A stretch of DNA of 42,923 nt from an uncultured Erysipelotrichaceae bacterium (GCA_900317165.1 ONFU01000012.1:1-42923), one strand, 5' to 3'; shown: positions 24,126 to 33,744, numbered from the stretch's first letter. Notes: a model not told the origin generated them from the sequence alone. Translations and numbers: made by a program.

Positions 24126-25328
24126 TTAACGAATAGATTCCTTTTCAATCGCTTTCTTTTCTTTCCTTCTTGTCAAAATCTCATCGATTATGAGGATAGC
24201 TCTACCTCCTAAGGCGACCGAAGCGAGGATGATGAAGAAAGCCTCGAAGGAGAGGTTTTCGTAAATCGAGGAAGAGGCGAGGTTCCAGCTGCCCGCGATC
24301 AAATTGACGAGGCCATTGGAAAGAGTGAGGATAACGCCTAAGCCCTTCTTGCCGATTTTCTCCTCGAATAGCCTTGCTTCATAGGCGAAAAGGAAGGCTT
24401 TGCCGATGGAGGAGACTATTAAAGAAGAATAGGCTAGCCCATAGGCATCCTTGATAAATATCGGGAAGGCGATAGAAAGGATAAGCAAAAGCGAAGCGAC
24501 CATTAAGGCAATCGCCTTCCTTTTGAAGAAACGGTTGAGCAAGGGCATCAGCAATAAGGCGATAAGTTCCGCGCCTAGGGAAATGCCGCGGATAAGCGAA
24601 TAATCCGCGTCAGGAAGGCCTAAATCCTTTAGCCTGATCGGGAGGATATAGCCGGAAGCGAGGAAGGCCCCATAAAAGAGCGAGACCGCGATCAATAAGG
24701 GGATCGCTGATTTGAAGGAACCCTTGGATTTAGGGGCTTCTTCTTCCTTTTCCTCACGTTTGAATTCTTCTTCCTCCGTTTTCACAAGGAAGCTTAAAGC
24801 CACGGCGAAAACCAATAATCCGGCGGAGAAATAATAGACGTCCCTAAAGGGGAGGTTACGGAGAAGGAAGAATCCAGCGAGCAACGAGATGATGTATCCT
24901 AGCGTCCCGAATAGGCGAATATTGCCATATGGTATCCCTCTTTTGTTGGAGTCGACACTTGCTAAGGATTCCAAGAAGGTGAAGGGTACCCCATTGAAAA
25001 AGGAGATGAGGATAGTTAAGACAAGCAAGGAGGCGAAGTTATTGCAGAAAGAGAAACCTAATGTAAGCCCTGCCTCTATGATGACCGCGCCGCGATATAA
25101 CCAAAGGGTGCGTGTAGGGGTTTTCGCGAAAGGGGATAGGACCAAACTCCCTAGGAAAAGGGAGAAAGGGATAAGGGCGAGGAGGATCGATTGCTCAAAC
25201 CCGCTTAAGCCGTTTTCGATGAAATAAAGCGAATAATAGGACGTAAGCAAAGCGTCTCCCATGAAGAGGGAGAGGTAGATTGGGATATAACGTAGATAAA
25301 AGTCCTTCTTCGACATGGCTAAAATCAT
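24126..25328 (-). CDS. MFS transporter (MFS_1-like, LacY-related)
   Basis: A 400-residue membrane protein with about 12 hydrophobic helices and a charged central loop (residues about 190-205, Glu/Lys-rich), the layout of the major facilitator superfamily. The first helix, YIPIYLSLFMGDALLTSYYSLYF, and the segment SNKRGIPYGNIRLFGTLGYI are typical of the LacY/nucleoside-symporter-like MFS_1-like group. It sits directly before a GH2 glycosidase gene, so it likely imports a glycoside by proton symport. The start may be 25328 or the ATG at 25316; only AAAGGA close to the first is seen. A cre-like site lies 36 bases upstream. Confidence 0.85.
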   Translation of the reverse strand: MILAMSKKDFYLRYIPIYLSLFMGDALLTSYYSLYFIENGLSGFEQSILLALIPFSLFLGSLVLSPFAKTPTRTLWLYRGAVIIEAGLTLGFSFCNNFASLLVLTILISFFNGVPFTFLESLASVDSNKRGIPYGNIRLFGTLGYIISLLAGFFLLRNLPFRDVYYFSAGLLVFAVALSFLVKTEEEEFKREEKEEEAPKSKGSFKSAIPLLIAVSLFYGAFLASGYILPIRLKDLGLPDADYSLIRGISLGAELIALLLMPLLNRFFKRKAIALMVASLLLILSIAFPIFIKDAYGLAYSSLIVSSIGKAFLFAYEARLFEEKIGKKGLGVILTLSNGLVNLIAGSWNLASSSIYENLSFEAFFIILASVALGGRAILIIDEILTRRKEKKAIEKESIR

Positions 25329-25363
25329 AGTCCTTTATTCAAGTATTGATAGAAGGAAAATCT

Positions 25364-25377
25364 TAAAAGCGCTTACT
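25364..25377. promoter_or_regulatory. cre-like site upstream of the MFS-GH2 genes
   Basis: TAAAAGCGCTTACT resembles TGWAANCGNTNWCA with two end mismatches and a central AAGCGCTT palindrome. It lies 36 bases before the transporter start. Confidence 0.45.
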
Positions 25378-25436
25378 AATAGTAAGAATGTGTTTTTATA
25401 AGGAAACGGTATCTATTTTCAAAAAGGGGGGATTGA

Positions 25437-26129
25437 TCAGCAATCGTAAACGATGGTGATGGAACGGAAATGGATGGGGTAATCACCATCTGTAATGTGG
25501 GGTCCTCCTTCTACGCATTGATAGTCACGGGAAACTGCGAACCATTCAGCTATTTCGCCACTCCTAGTAAAGATATCGGTGACGGTATCTCCTTCAACGT
25601 TTCTGCTTGTTGCTGTCCAACCTTTTCCGACGAGACTTCTATCGACCGGGAAACGCGAAGTTGGATCGACATCATAGACCAGTTCTATTCTTTTAGCCCC
25701 GGGAATGCCCCTAACAACACGTTTGCTTCCATCGACTCTAATATCGTAATAATCGTATCTTTTGATTTTATTATAGGATTTTTGTTGAAGGTCGACGGTC
25801 GCGATATCAAATCCTAAGCCGTTGTCAGCGGTCCAGGTAAAGGCATAATTGCTTTCTAAATCCACAGAGTAATGGGTTTCGACAATGCCGTTTGCCCTAA
25901 AGCCAATGCCACCGAATTCACTTCCTTCTCCATGGAGGTAGTAGCCATACAGCCAATTTCCATCCTCGTCTCTAACGAGGCGGTTGTTCTTATCGATGGT
26001 CACGCTGTATTCGCGGGTTACGCCTAAAGTAAGGTTTCCTTGCTCAAGCCCATTGGTATTCGTCAAAGTTAAGCCAATAGCAAATACGGCACCCATGCAT
26101 GCAATTCCGGTGATCAATTCCTTTTTCAT
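25437..26129 (-). CDS. Secreted protein of unknown function
   Basis: The start at 26129 has GGGAGG seven bases upstream; 230 residues. The N-terminus (MKKELITGIACMGAVFAIGL) is a signal peptide or membrane anchor without a lipobox. The rest is rich in beta-type sequence: LTLGVTREYSVTIDKNNRL, GSEFGGIGFRANGIVETHY, YDYYDIRVDGSKRVVRG, VDPTSRFPVDRSLVGKGWT. I do not recognise the family. The lack of helices and the repeated short strands suggest an external beta-sandwich. It comes 68 bases after lrgB on the same strand. Confidence 0.7.
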   Translation of the reverse strand: MKKELITGIACMGAVFAIGLTLTNTNGLEQGNLTLGVTREYSVTIDKNNRLVRDEDGNWLYGYYLHGEGSEFGGIGFRANGIVETHYSVDLESNYAFTWTADNGLGFDIATVDLQQKSYNKIKRYDYYDIRVDGSKRVVRGIPGAKRIELVYDVDPTSRFPVDRSLVGKGWTATSRNVEGDTVTDIFTRSGEIAEWFAVSRDYQCVEGGPHITDGDYPIHFRSITIVYDC

Positions 26130-26197
26130 AAAAAAGCCTCCCGCGATTTCTAATGGTGGTATTAAACCACTTTTAGGGCAGGGAGGCGAAGGAATAT

Positions 26198-26935
26198 TTA
26201 ACGCATGCAAAGGCTGACGATAAGGGCGACCACTACGGTAAGGAAGCCGTTGGTGATAATCGAAACGGAAGCGATGGCTCCTGCTTTTTCCGAATAATCG
26301 AAGGCCTTGCTAGTTCCGATCGCGTGGCTTGCTGAGCCTAAGGCCAAGCCGACACTTGCATCATCATCGCCATGGAAGAGCTTGATAAGAAGAGGCCCAA
26401 GGATCGCTCCGACGATGCCCGTGATGACCACAACCGTCACGGTTATGGAAGCGAATTGGCCTACTCCTAGCATCACCGAGATCTCCCTAGCGATCGCGGT
26501 GGTGACTCCGCGAGGATAAAGGGCCATCACGATGCTATTATCCAAGCCTAGAAGATAGCCTAGAAGGATGACGCTACCGATGGAGGTGCCTACGCCAACC
26601 ACGCTAGCGACGATGATCGCTAACCAGTTTTCCTTTAAAACATGCCTATTCGCATATAGAGGAAGAGCCAAAGCGACCGTCACGGGGGCAAGAAGGATAT
26701 CGAAGATATTGACGGCCCCTTCGTAATTCTTGACTTCCGCCTCGATTAGTTCGGGGTTAACCTCATGCTTATCCATCAAGACGACCAGAAGGATATAGCC
26801 AATAACGAAGATAATGGTCCATAGTAAAGGGTTAAGAAGAGGGGAATGGGTCTTTTTCTGCAATAAGGCGAAAAGGAAATAAATGCCGACCGTCACGAAG
26901 AAATAGAATAAGGGGGAAGAGAGGAAGCTAATCAT
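26198..26935 (-). CDS. lrgB: LrgB/CidB-family membrane protein
   Basis: A 245-residue polytopic membrane protein with seven or so helices. The segments LAPVTVALALPLYANRHVLKE, GVGTSIGSVILLGYLLGLD, YPRGVTTAIAREIS and GLALGSASHAIGTSKA are the LrgB/CidB signatures. With LrgA it forms a holin/antiholin-like pair linked to murein hydrolase control and pyruvate or other small-metabolite export. It overlaps lrgA by eight bases, so the two are translated together. Confidence 0.92.
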   Translation of the reverse strand: MISFLSSPLFYFFVTVGIYFLFALLQKKTHSPLLNPLLWTIIFVIGYILLVVLMDKHEVNPELIEAEVKNYEGAVNIFDILLAPVTVALALPLYANRHVLKENWLAIIVASVVGVGTSIGSVILLGYLLGLDNSIVMALYPRGVTTAIAREISVMLGVGQFASITVTVVVITGIVGAILGPLLIKLFHGDDDASVGLALGSASHAIGTSKAFDYSEKAGAIASVSIITNGFLTVVVALIVSLCMR

Positions 26936-27320
26936 TTTCCCTTACCTCCTTCTTCTTTCTAACCTTATCCTGAAGGAACAAGGTGAGCCTAACGGCCCAA
27001 TAGGTCGCGGTGAAGGAGATGATGAAGGCGACGAGGATAATGATCGCTAACTTCCACCAGATCTCGGAGAGGATACGGATATTGTTGAGGATAAGGATCG
27101 CCCCAGGGACGAAGAAGATCCCCATGTTATCGATGAAATATTGGCCGACTTCCGATATCCCTTCCGTTTTGATTAGGCCGGTTAAAAGGAAAACGAAAAG
27201 CAGGATCAAACCAATCAATGAACCAGGGAAAGGGAAATTAATCAACGAGAGCAAATATGAAAGAAGGTTGCCGATAAGAGCAAAGATGATGATGATTAGG
27301 ATTTGCTTCATCACTTTCAT
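26928..27320 (-). CDS. lrgA: LrgA/CidA-family holin-like protein
   Basis: A 130-residue membrane protein with four helices. IGNLLSYLLSLINFPFPGSL with IGLILLF, and the later FIDNMGIFFVPGAILILNN, match LrgA/CidA. It is the partner of the overlapping lrgB. The start is either 27320 or the ATG at 27311. No LytSR two-component genes are seen nearby; the membrane PP2C phosphatase gene lies just upstream, 20 bases from the start. Confidence 0.9.
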   Translation of the reverse strand: MKVMKQILIIIIFALIGNLLSYLLSLINFPFPGSLIGLILLFVFLLTGLIKTEGISEVGQYFIDNMGIFFVPGAILILNNIRILSEIWWKLAIIILVAFIISFTATYWAVRLTLFLQDKVRKKKEVREND

Positions 27321-27340
27321 AAGGCAAAAATGGTATACGT

Positions 27341-28783
27341 TTATTTGTATTTGATGGAAAGCAAGGTGATGTCATCGCTTTGGCTTGCTTCCCCAACGTA
27401 TTCAGTAAGGTCCTTCTTGATGTCTTCATGGATGGCGGCGACAGTATCATGGGGATTCTTGTTCATCACGTCGAGGAAATGCTGCTCCCCATAGAAATCC
27501 CCTTTGATGTTCCTAGCTTCGGTGACCCCGTCCGTATATAAGGTGATGGTATCGCCTTTATTAAGAGTCAATTCCTCATCGCTAACCATCGCTTTATCAA
27601 AGCAGCCAAGGAGGAATCCGCTACGGCATTTTAGATAGGAATAACCGTCCTTATTGCCGATGATCGGGGGATTATGGCCGGCGTTAGAATAAACGACTTT
27701 GCCGTTACGCTTATCCAATATGGCCAAGAAACAGGTGACGAACATGTTCTCGGCGTTCCCGCGGTGGATCGAGGAATTGATCGCGGTCAAGATCTTCGCG
27801 GGGCTAAGCTCGTTCTTCGCGAAATCGCGGAAGGAGGTGATGGTCTTCATCATGAACATGGCCGCGGGCACCCCTTTGCCGGAGACGTCTCCGATAAGGA
27901 TCGCGACATGGTCATCATCGATATTGAGGAAATCGTAAAGGTCTCCCCCCACTTCCTTCGCGGCTTTGACCTCTCCTAATATCTCCACGGAATCGGTGTT
28001 GATCTCTTCCGTAGGGAGGGTATTCATCTGAATCCTTCTAGCGATATTAAGCTCCGCCTTGGATTTTTCCTGTTCGGTATTGGCCTTTATTTCCTCCATA
28101 AGAAGTTCGTTGGTGCGGCGGTTAAGGGCGTTAGAGATAATGAAAAGAATCGAGATGAGGGCGGCGCGAGGCAAATAATACATTGGGATGACGTAGACAT
28201 AACGGTTGTTGCCTTCCTTGATCAATTCATTTAGCAATTCCACACGGGCTTCAGGCGTATCGACGGTCGCGGGCCTTCCGTCAACGACGACGCCCAAACT
28301 AAGAAGATGCGGGTCATATTCGCCAAAGAACATGCCTAAATAGATGCAAATCAGCATCAAGATGATGGTCGCGACATAGATTTTCCTAGCAAAGCGCGGG
28401 TTATAATAATGGCTGGCCATGACGATTGCGACGGCCCAGCCAAGGACGCCGTGCTTTGGCAAGACGGCGTTGATCGCGGCGACGACAAGAAGGAAGACCG
28501 CGATTAGGTAATTTTTGAATCGGGGTTTGCGGATCCTCTCGCTTTTCAAAAAGAATAACGGGGAGAGCAATAAGGCCGCGGCGACCGGGAAAAGGACGTA
28601 GACGACTGGGTACATGATCTCTGGAACCGAAAAGAAACGGACGAGATACAAAATCCAAATGACGATAGCAACAGCGGCGGCGACCACGTTAAGAAGGGCC
28701 ATCTTCTTGTTGGCGTCGGCCTCGTTATTGACATAAGCCTCCCTATAGGCTTCCGGGACTATCATTTGCTTCGGTTTTTTCAT
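27341..28783 (-). CDS. Membrane PP2C (SpoIIE/RsbU-type) phosphatase
   Basis: The start at 28783 (MKKPKQMIVPEAY) is preferred over the longer frame; 480 residues. The N-terminal half has about six membrane helices (roughly residues 30-240), then a short coiled linker (ANTEQEKSKAELNIARRIQM) as in RsbU-like phosphatases. The C-terminal PPM/SpoIIE domain has AAKEVGGDLYDF, IGDVSGKGVPAAMFM, FLAILDKRNGKVVYSNAGHN, YTDGVTEA and DDITLL, so the metal-binding aspartates are kept. Such enzymes dephosphorylate anti-sigma-factor antagonists. No RsbV/RsbW-type gene is in this window. The membrane part may sense a signal; which one is unknown. Confidence 0.9.
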   Translation of the reverse strand: MKKPKQMIVPEAYREAYVNNEADANKKMALLNVVAAAVAIVIWILYLVRFFSVPEIMYPVVYVLFPVAAALLLSPLFFLKSERIRKPRFKNYLIAVFLLVVAAINAVLPKHGVLGWAVAIVMASHYYNPRFARKIYVATIILMLICIYLGMFFGEYDPHLLSLGVVVDGRPATVDTPEARVELLNELIKEGNNRYVYVIPMYYLPRAALISILFIISNALNRRTNELLMEEIKANTEQEKSKAELNIARRIQMNTLPTEEINTDSVEILGEVKAAKEVGGDLYDFLNIDDDHVAILIGDVSGKGVPAAMFMMKTITSFRDFAKNELSPAKILTAINSSIHRGNAENMFVTCFLAILDKRNGKVVYSNAGHNPPIIGNKDGYSYLKCRSGFLLGCFDKAMVSDEELTLNKGDTITLYTDGVTEARNIKGDFYGEQHFLDVMNKNPHDTVAAIHEDIKKDLTEYVGEASQSDDITLLSIKYK

Positions 28784-28843
28784 ATGGCATTCTTGTCGAT
28801 AGTTATTGTAATAGGTTTTTCCTTTCTTGATAAGAGAAAGGAT

Positions 28844-28876
28844 AAAAAAAGCGGAAGCCATCGATGGTTCCGCTTA
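28844..28876 (-). terminator. Terminator of the heat-shock operon
   Basis: On the minus strand AAGCGGAA and TTCCGCTT with extra inner pairs are followed by TTTTT. It lies 12 bases after the dnaJ stop. Confidence 0.85.
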
Positions 28877-28886
28877 TTGAATAGGC

Positions 28887-30020
28887 TTATTTGGTGAATT
28901 TGGCCTTCCATTTGGCGTATGGGGTATCGGAAGGTTTGGTTTCCTTGGCAAGTTTGGCGAGGAGATCTTTCTCCGTGCGGGAGAGGCGGGTTGGGGTTTG
29001 AACCTTGATATGGATATATTCATCGCCAGGCTTCTTCGAACGGAGGTCGTTGATGCCATATCCCCTTAACCGCAATATCGCATCGGGCTGGGTGCCTTCA
29101 GGGATCGTGACGGTCGCTTCGCCATAGACGGTTGGAACCTCTATCTTGGTGCCAAGCGCGCAATCGATGAAGGAAAGAGGGATATCGATATGGACGTCGT
29201 TGCCATCGCGCTTGAAATAGCTGTGCTCCTGGACCAAGACCTCGACGTATAAGTCGCCATTAGGCCCGCCGTTAAGGCCTTTGCGGCCCTTCCCGGTGAC
29301 CCTAATCTGTTGTCCGGTCGCAATTGAGGCCGGGACATTGACCTCGATATCGCGATGGATGCGTTTATAGCCTTCGCCATTACATTCGCTGCATTTGTTG
29401 CGGATGATCTTGCCGCTGCCATTGCAATGGGGGCAAGGTGATTGCTGCTCGATCGGGCCGAAGAAGGATTGCCTTCTGCTAATGACGACGCCCGAGCCTC
29501 CACAATGGGGGCAACGTTCGACGTCGCCTGGGTTTTGGGCACCTGAGCCATGGCAATGGGAGCAGGGTTCATCATAGGTGACGGGGATTTTGACTTTCTT
29601 GCCCTTAATGGCGTCCATGAAGGAGATGCGGATACGCATGAGGGTATCTTCGCCTTTTGTTGGGCCACTGCTTCTTCCCCTAGAGGAATTGAAGCCCCCA
29701 CCGAAGAAGGAGGACATGATATCCTCGAACCCGGAGAAGCCCGAGAAGCCTCCGGCCCCTCCGCCAAAACCGGCTCCTCCCATCCCGGAATTGGGATCGA
29801 AGGCCGCGTGGCCGAATTGGTCGTATTGACTGCGTTTGGTATCGTCTGAAAGGACTTCGTAAGCTTCGCTAATCTCCTCGAATTTCTTCGGGGCGTCAGG
29901 CGACTTGTTGACGTCTGGGTGGTATTGCTTGGCTAACTTACGATAGGCCGATTTTATCTCATCCTTGGAAGCGGTTTTGCTAACGCCTAGGACTTCATAA
30001 TAATCGCGTTTATCTGCCAT
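28887..30020 (-). CDS. dnaJ: Chaperone DnaJ
   Basis: A 377-residue type I Hsp40. Residues 1-70 form the J domain with the HPD motif (YHPDVNKSP); a Gly/Phe-rich segment follows ([18 protein letters not shown]). Four zinc-binding repeats are present: [24 protein letters not shown] and CSECNGEG. The C-terminal substrate domains are complete ([26 protein letters not shown]). It stimulates the DnaK ATPase. AAAGGAG precedes the ATG. It is the last gene of hrcA-grpE-dnaK-dnaJ and is separated from dnaK by a hairpin. Confidence 0.97.
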   Translation of the reverse strand: MADKRDYYEVLGVSKTASKDEIKSAYRKLAKQYHPDVNKSPDAPKKFEEISEAYEVLSDDTKRSQYDQFGHAAFDPNSGMGGAGFGGGAGGFSGFSGFEDIMSSFFGGGFNSSRGRSSGPTKGEDTLMRIRISFMDAIKGKKVKIPVTYDEPCSHCHGSGAQNPGDVERCPHCGGSGVVISRRQSFFGPIEQQSPCPHCNGSGKIIRNKCSECNGEGYKRIHRDIEVNVPASIATGQQIRVTGKGRKGLNGGPNGDLYVEVLVQEHSYFKRDGNDVHIDIPLSFIDCALGTKIEVPTVYGEATVTIPEGTQPDAILRLRGYGINDLRSKKPGDEYIHIKVQTPTRLSRTEKDLLAKLAKETKPSDTPYAKWKAKFTK

Positions 30021-30045
30021 TGCTTCTCCTTTCTTTAATCATAAG

Positions 30046-30080
30046 AGCGCCTAGAATGGGCGTTTACCCATCTAGGCGCG
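30046..30080. other. Hairpin between dnaK and dnaJ
   Basis: GCGCCTAGA-ATGGG (30047-30060) pairs with CCCA-TCTAGGCGC (30067-30079), about 13 paired bases. There is no T run, so it may be a processing or stability element that sets the dnaK:dnaJ ratio rather than a full terminator. Confidence 0.5.
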
Positions 30081-30099
30081 ATTGGTTTTCGTGTGGTTA

Positions 30100-31941
30100 T
30101 TAGGCTTTGTTATCGGTGAAATCCGCATCGACAACGTCATCGGCGGTCTCTTGGCCTTCTGGGGTAGGACCACCTTGGGCGCCTGGATTGCCATAAGGAT
30201 TGGAGCCTGGATTACCCGCTCCACTAGCGGCACGGGCGGCATCCTCGAGGCGGCCAACGATCTCGCGGAGTTTCTCGATATCGTTGCTCGCGATGGCGGC
30301 TTGGGCCTCATCGCGGAGTTTGGTGAGCTGCTCCTTCTGGGCGGGATCGATCTGCTCGCCCTTTTCGGTGAGGACGGAATTGATCTCATCGACATAGGTC
30401 TGGGCTTTGTTGACGATTTCGACATCGGCTTTGCGCTTTTCATCGGCGGCCTTGTTCTCCTCGGCTTCCTTGACCATCCTATCGATATCGGACTTGGAAA
30501 GCCCGTTGGAGCCGGAGATGGTGATATCCTGGGAGAGTTGGGTATCGAGGTCTTTCGCGGTGACCTTGACGATGCCGTTAACATCGATATTGAAGGTGAC
30601 TTCGATGCGGGGTTGTCCGCGACGGGCCGGTTTGATGCCGGAAAGCTGGAAGTGACCAAGGAGCTTATTGTCATGGGCCATTGGGCGTTCGCCTTGGTAG
30701 ACCATGATGTCGACGGCGGGCTGGTTATCGGCCGCGGTCGAGAAGATCTGGCTCTTGGTGGTTGGGATGGTGGTGTTTCTTGGGATAAGCGGGGTCATGA
30801 CGCCACCGAGAGTTTCGATACCTAGGGTAAGCGGGGTGACATCGAGCAAGACGACGTCTTTGACGTCTCCAGCGATGACCGCGCCTTGGATGGCGGCTCC
30901 GACGGAGACCGCTTCATCTGGGTTGACCGAGAGGTTGACGGTTTTGCCGGTTTCCTTAGCGACCATCTCCTGGACCGCTGGCATACGGGTGGAACCGCCG
31001 ATCATGAGGATCGTCGCGATTTCATTGTAGCTTAGTCCTGAATCGGAAAGAGCCTTCTGCATTGGGGTCTTGCACCTTTCGAGGAGGTTGCGGGTGAGGT
31101 CTTGGAATTTGGCCCTGGTAAGGGTTGTCTCAAAGTTGATAGGACCATTGGAGGACATGCCGATGAAGGGGAGGGAGATCGTGGTGGAGAGGGAGCTAGA
31201 GAGCTCGATCTTCGCGCGTTCCGCCGCGTCGACGAAGCGTTGACGGGCCATCTTATCGGTTAAGTCGGCGCCTGTTTCCATCTTGATCTGGGCTTGGATC
31301 CAATCGGCGATAACCCTATCCCAGTCATCGCCGCCTAGATGGGTGTCACCGTTGGTGGAGAGGACCTCGAAGGTGCCGTCTCCGATATCGAGGATGGAGA
31401 CATCGAGGGTGCCTCCGCCAAGGTCGAAGACCATGACCTTCTCGCTCTTGCCGGTATCGACGCCATAAGCAAGGCAGGCCGCGGTTGGCTCGTTGATGAT
31501 ACGGACGACGTCGAGTCCAGCGATGGTGCCGGCGTCCTTGGTCGCTTGACGCTGGGCGTCATTGAAGTAAGCCGGGACGGTGATGACTGCCTTCTTGACT
31601 TCTTGGCCAAGAGATTTCTCAGCATAGGACTTCATGTAGGAGAGGACCTTAGCGGAGATCTCCTGCGGGGTGTAATCCTTGTTGAGGCAATTGATGTGGA
31701 ACTTATCGGCGTTACCGATGTGGCGCTTGGCCGAACTTACCGTATCGGGGTTAGTGATCGCTTGACGCTTAGCGGCGTTACCGACGATTTCCTCGCCGCT
31801 TCCTTTGAAAGCGACGACGGATGGGGTTGTATTGGTGCCTTCTGGATTAGGGATGACTTTGACTTTTCCGTCAGCCTGCATATAGCTGATGACGGAGTTG
31901 GTGGTACCTAAGTCGATACCTACGATTATTTCTTTTGCCAT
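30100..31941 (-). CDS. dnaK: Chaperone DnaK (Hsp70)
   Basis: A 613-residue Hsp70 of the Gram-positive length. The ATPase domain has [11 protein letters not shown], the [13 protein letters not shown] phosphate-2 region and [14 protein letters not shown]; the linker [18 protein letters not shown] leads to the substrate-binding domain, and the helical lid ends with a Gly/Pro/Asn-rich tail and a [10 protein letters not shown] end. It refolds proteins together with DnaJ and GrpE. AAGGAG lies eight bases before the ATG. The gene follows grpE by 31 bases. Confidence 0.98.
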   Translation of the reverse strand: MAKEIIVGIDLGTTNSVISYMQADGKVKVIPNPEGTNTTPSVVAFKGSGEEIVGNAAKRQAITNPDTVSSAKRHIGNADKFHINCLNKDYTPQEISAKVLSYMKSYAEKSLGQEVKKAVITVPAYFNDAQRQATKDAGTIAGLDVVRIINEPTAACLAYGVDTGKSEKVMVFDLGGGTLDVSILDIGDGTFEVLSTNGDTHLGGDDWDRVIADWIQAQIKMETGADLTDKMARQRFVDAAERAKIELSSSLSTTISLPFIGMSSNGPINFETTLTRAKFQDLTRNLLERCKTPMQKALSDSGLSYNEIATILMIGGSTRMPAVQEMVAKETGKTVNLSVNPDEAVSVGAAIQGAVIAGDVKDVVLLDVTPLTLGIETLGGVMTPLIPRNTTIPTTKSQIFSTAADNQPAVDIMVYQGERPMAHDNKLLGHFQLSGIKPARRGQPRIEVTFNIDVNGIVKVTAKDLDTQLSQDITISGSNGLSKSDIDRMVKEAEENKAADEKRKADVEIVNKAQTYVDEINSVLTEKGEQIDPAQKEQLTKLRDEAQAAIASNDIEKLREIVGRLEDAARAASGAGNPGSNPYGNPGAQGGPTPEGQETADDVVDADFTDNKA

Positions 31942-31972
31942 AATTTTATCTCCTTATATGTTTTCTTATATA

Positions 31973-32578
31973 TTACGCTTCAGGAACTTCGTCTTTTTGG
32001 GGTTCCTGCTTTTCCTCTTTCTTTTTGGCGACGACTTGGACCATGGCCGCGGTTATTAGGCGATCATGGAGCTTATAGCCTTTGGCAAGGACCTTGGTGA
32101 TGGTCCCTTCTTCCTTGGTCTCATCTTCGATCGTCTCGACCGCGTGCATGCAGGCCATATCGAATTTGTCACCGACTTTGGGGGCTATCTCATGGACCCC
32201 TTCTCCTTCTAAGGCCTGGAAGAGTTGGTTATAGATATAGGTGAAGCCGATTTGGTAATTCTGGGCTTCCTTGCTTGGGGCTGGGGTATCTAGAGCCAAA
32301 TGGAAGGCGTTAAGGGCGGGGATCAAATTCTCTAGGAATCCGATGGCCCTATAGCGATTGGCGACCCTAGCGTCCTCTTCGAGGGATTTGCGGAGGTTTT
32401 GGGTATCCGCGTAAGCCTTGTAATATTCGTTTTTCCAACTGGCGGAGTCGGAGAGGGCTTTCTCGAGGTCCTTCTTGGTGGCTTCGAGTTCCTCGCGGAG
32501 TTTCTCGTATTCCTTTTTGGAAACGCCTTTCTCCTCATCGCTTAGTTTTTCTTTCTTCTTGTCTTCTTTGTCTTTCAT
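31973..32578 (-). CDS. grpE: Nucleotide exchange factor GrpE
   Basis: A 201-residue protein. A long Lys/Glu-rich coiled N-terminus (residues 1-70) is followed by the GrpE core with YKAYADTQNLRKSLEEDARV, RAIGFLENLIPALNAFHLAL and the beta-domain EGVHEIAPKVGDKFD, MHAVETIEDET, GTITKVLAKGYKLHDRLI. It releases ADP from DnaK. Its ATGA start overlaps the hrcA stop, so the two are coupled. Confidence 0.95.
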   Translation of the reverse strand: MKDKEDKKKEKLSDEEKGVSKKEYEKLREELEATKKDLEKALSDSASWKNEYYKAYADTQNLRKSLEEDARVANRYRAIGFLENLIPALNAFHLALDTPAPSKEAQNYQIGFTYIYNQLFQALEGEGVHEIAPKVGDKFDMACMHAVETIEDETKEEGTITKVLAKGYKLHDRLITAAMVQVVAKKKEEKQEPQKDEVPEA

Positions 32579-33612
32579 GCTTGGTTGCCGCCTCCTTTGT
32601 TATCGGTGGACCCTTGGAAATATTCCCCGATCATCTCGCAGACGGTGCGGAGCATTTCCATCGCCTTATCGTAATCCATACGGGATGGGCCGACGAGGGA
32701 GAGGGTGGCGTTATTGGCGCCTGGAACCGCGATTTCCGCGGATATAATCGCTAAATCCTTATCTTCGCCCACCCTGACGTCAACTCCGGATTCCGAGGTT
32801 AACGGGGCTTCTTTTGATAGGAGGTCCGCGAGTTTTTCAGGGTCATCGATAAGGGAGATGACTTCCTTTAATTTGGTCGCGTCTTCCGCGAATTCGGGCT
32901 GCTCCATGATCTTGTCTTTGCCATAGAGCGCCATCCTTTGCTTAGCGAATTTCATGAAGGCCTCGAGGATTGCCTGGTAGATGACGTCTTGCCCAACGAG
33001 GTAATCGGTCATCGCGGGCTTCATGGCCTCCATCTTCTCGACGAGGTCGCTGATCGCGGTCCCTTTGAGCCTTTCATTAAGCAAGGCCACGGTTTTTTGG
33101 AGGTTTTCCATCCCGATCTTATCGTCGATCATGAAGGTCTTGTTCTCGACATACCCTTGGTCGGTGACGAAGACCGCGGTCGCCGTGTTGGCCCCGATTG
33201 GGATGATCTGGAGGGAGACGAGATGCTCTTCCGCGGTTTTTGGGCCAAGAACGACGGTTGCTAAATCCGTCATCGAGGAGAGGATCTCACAGGATTGGCG
33301 GATGACTTCCTCGACCGATTGAGCCTTCTTCTCGAGGATGCCCGCGAGAGCGTATTTGACTTTGTCGTCAAGGCGCGATTCGCGAAGATGCTCGACGTAA
33401 TAACGGTAGCCCTTCTTGCTTGGTACCCTACCGGAGGAGGTATGGGTCTTCTCGAGATAGCCTTCCTTTTCGAGGGAATTCATCTCGGCGCGGATCGTCG
33501 CGGAGGAATAGTCGAGTTTGTATTCGTCGATGAGGGTTTGGCTCGCGACCGGTTGGGCGGTCTTGATGAAATGCTCAACGATCATCTTCAGTATCATTTC
33601 AGAACGTGTCAA
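32575..33612 (-). CDS. hrcA: Heat-inducible transcription repressor HrcA
   Basis: A 345-residue repressor that binds CIRCE. The start is a TTG at 33612: the frame begins LTRSEMILKMIVEHFIKTAQ, matching the usual HrcA start, and GGTGAG lies upstream. The winged-helix N-terminus (PVASQTL, SSATIRAEMNSLEKEGYLEK, HTSSGRVPSKKGYRYYVEHL) and the C-terminal GAF-like part (GANNATLSLVGPSRMDYDKAME) are complete. It represses its own operon through the two CIRCE-type sites just upstream. First gene of hrcA-grpE-dnaK-dnaJ. Confidence 0.95.
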   Translation of the reverse strand: MTRSEMILKMIVEHFIKTAQPVASQTLIDEYKLDYSSATIRAEMNSLEKEGYLEKTHTSSGRVPSKKGYRYYVEHLRESRLDDKVKYALAGILEKKAQSVEEVIRQSCEILSSMTDLATVVLGPKTAEEHLVSLQIIPIGANTATAVFVTDQGYVENKTFMIDDKIGMENLQKTVALLNERLKGTAISDLVEKMEAMKPAMTDYLVGQDVIYQAILEAFMKFAKQRMALYGKDKIMEQPEFAEDATKLKEVISLIDDPEKLADLLSKEAPLTSESGVDVRVGEDKDLAIISAEIAVPGANNATLSLVGPSRMDYDKAMEMLRTVCEMIGEYFQGSTDNKGGGNQA

Positions 33613-33631
33613 GGTGGCTCACCTATCCTTT

Positions 33632-33658
33632 CTAGCAATCTCCACTTTCGAGTGCCAA
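33632..33658. promoter_or_regulatory. CIRCE-like operator, diverged copy
   Basis: CTAGCAATC-N9-GAGTGCCAA has the 9-9-9 spacing of CIRCE (TTAGCACTC-N9-GAGTGCTAA) with two mismatches on the left arm and one on the right. It lies 20 bases before the hrcA start and 19 bases from the better site at 33678. Confidence 0.65.
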
Positions 33659-33677
33659 CAACATTATAGGGAGGTCT

Positions 33678-33704
33678 TTAGCACTGTCAAGCCTAAAGTG
33701 CTAA
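33678..33704. promoter_or_regulatory. CIRCE operator of the heat-shock operon
   Basis: TTAGCACTG-N9-AAGTGCTAA matches CIRCE except for the innermost base of each arm. It sits just downstream of a probable -10 box (minus-strand CATAAT at 33720-33725), the usual place for HrcA control. Confidence 0.85.
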
Positions 33705-33719
33705 AAACATTATTAATAT

Positions 33720-33741
33720 ATTATGCTCGCGCGCATATAAG
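33720..33741 (-). promoter_or_regulatory. hrcA operon promoter region with CTTATATGCGCGCG element
   Basis: On the minus strand CTTATATGCGCGCG is followed two bases later by CATAAT, a likely -10 box. No good TTGACA is seen at the usual distance. The 14-base element recurs exactly at 42359-42372 beside another -10 box. Confidence 0.5.
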
Positions 33742-33744
33742 GAA

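Noticed and set aside
30082..30825. Plus-strand open frame opposite dnaK
   Set aside because: Antisense of a conserved gene, no start signal, no family resemblance.
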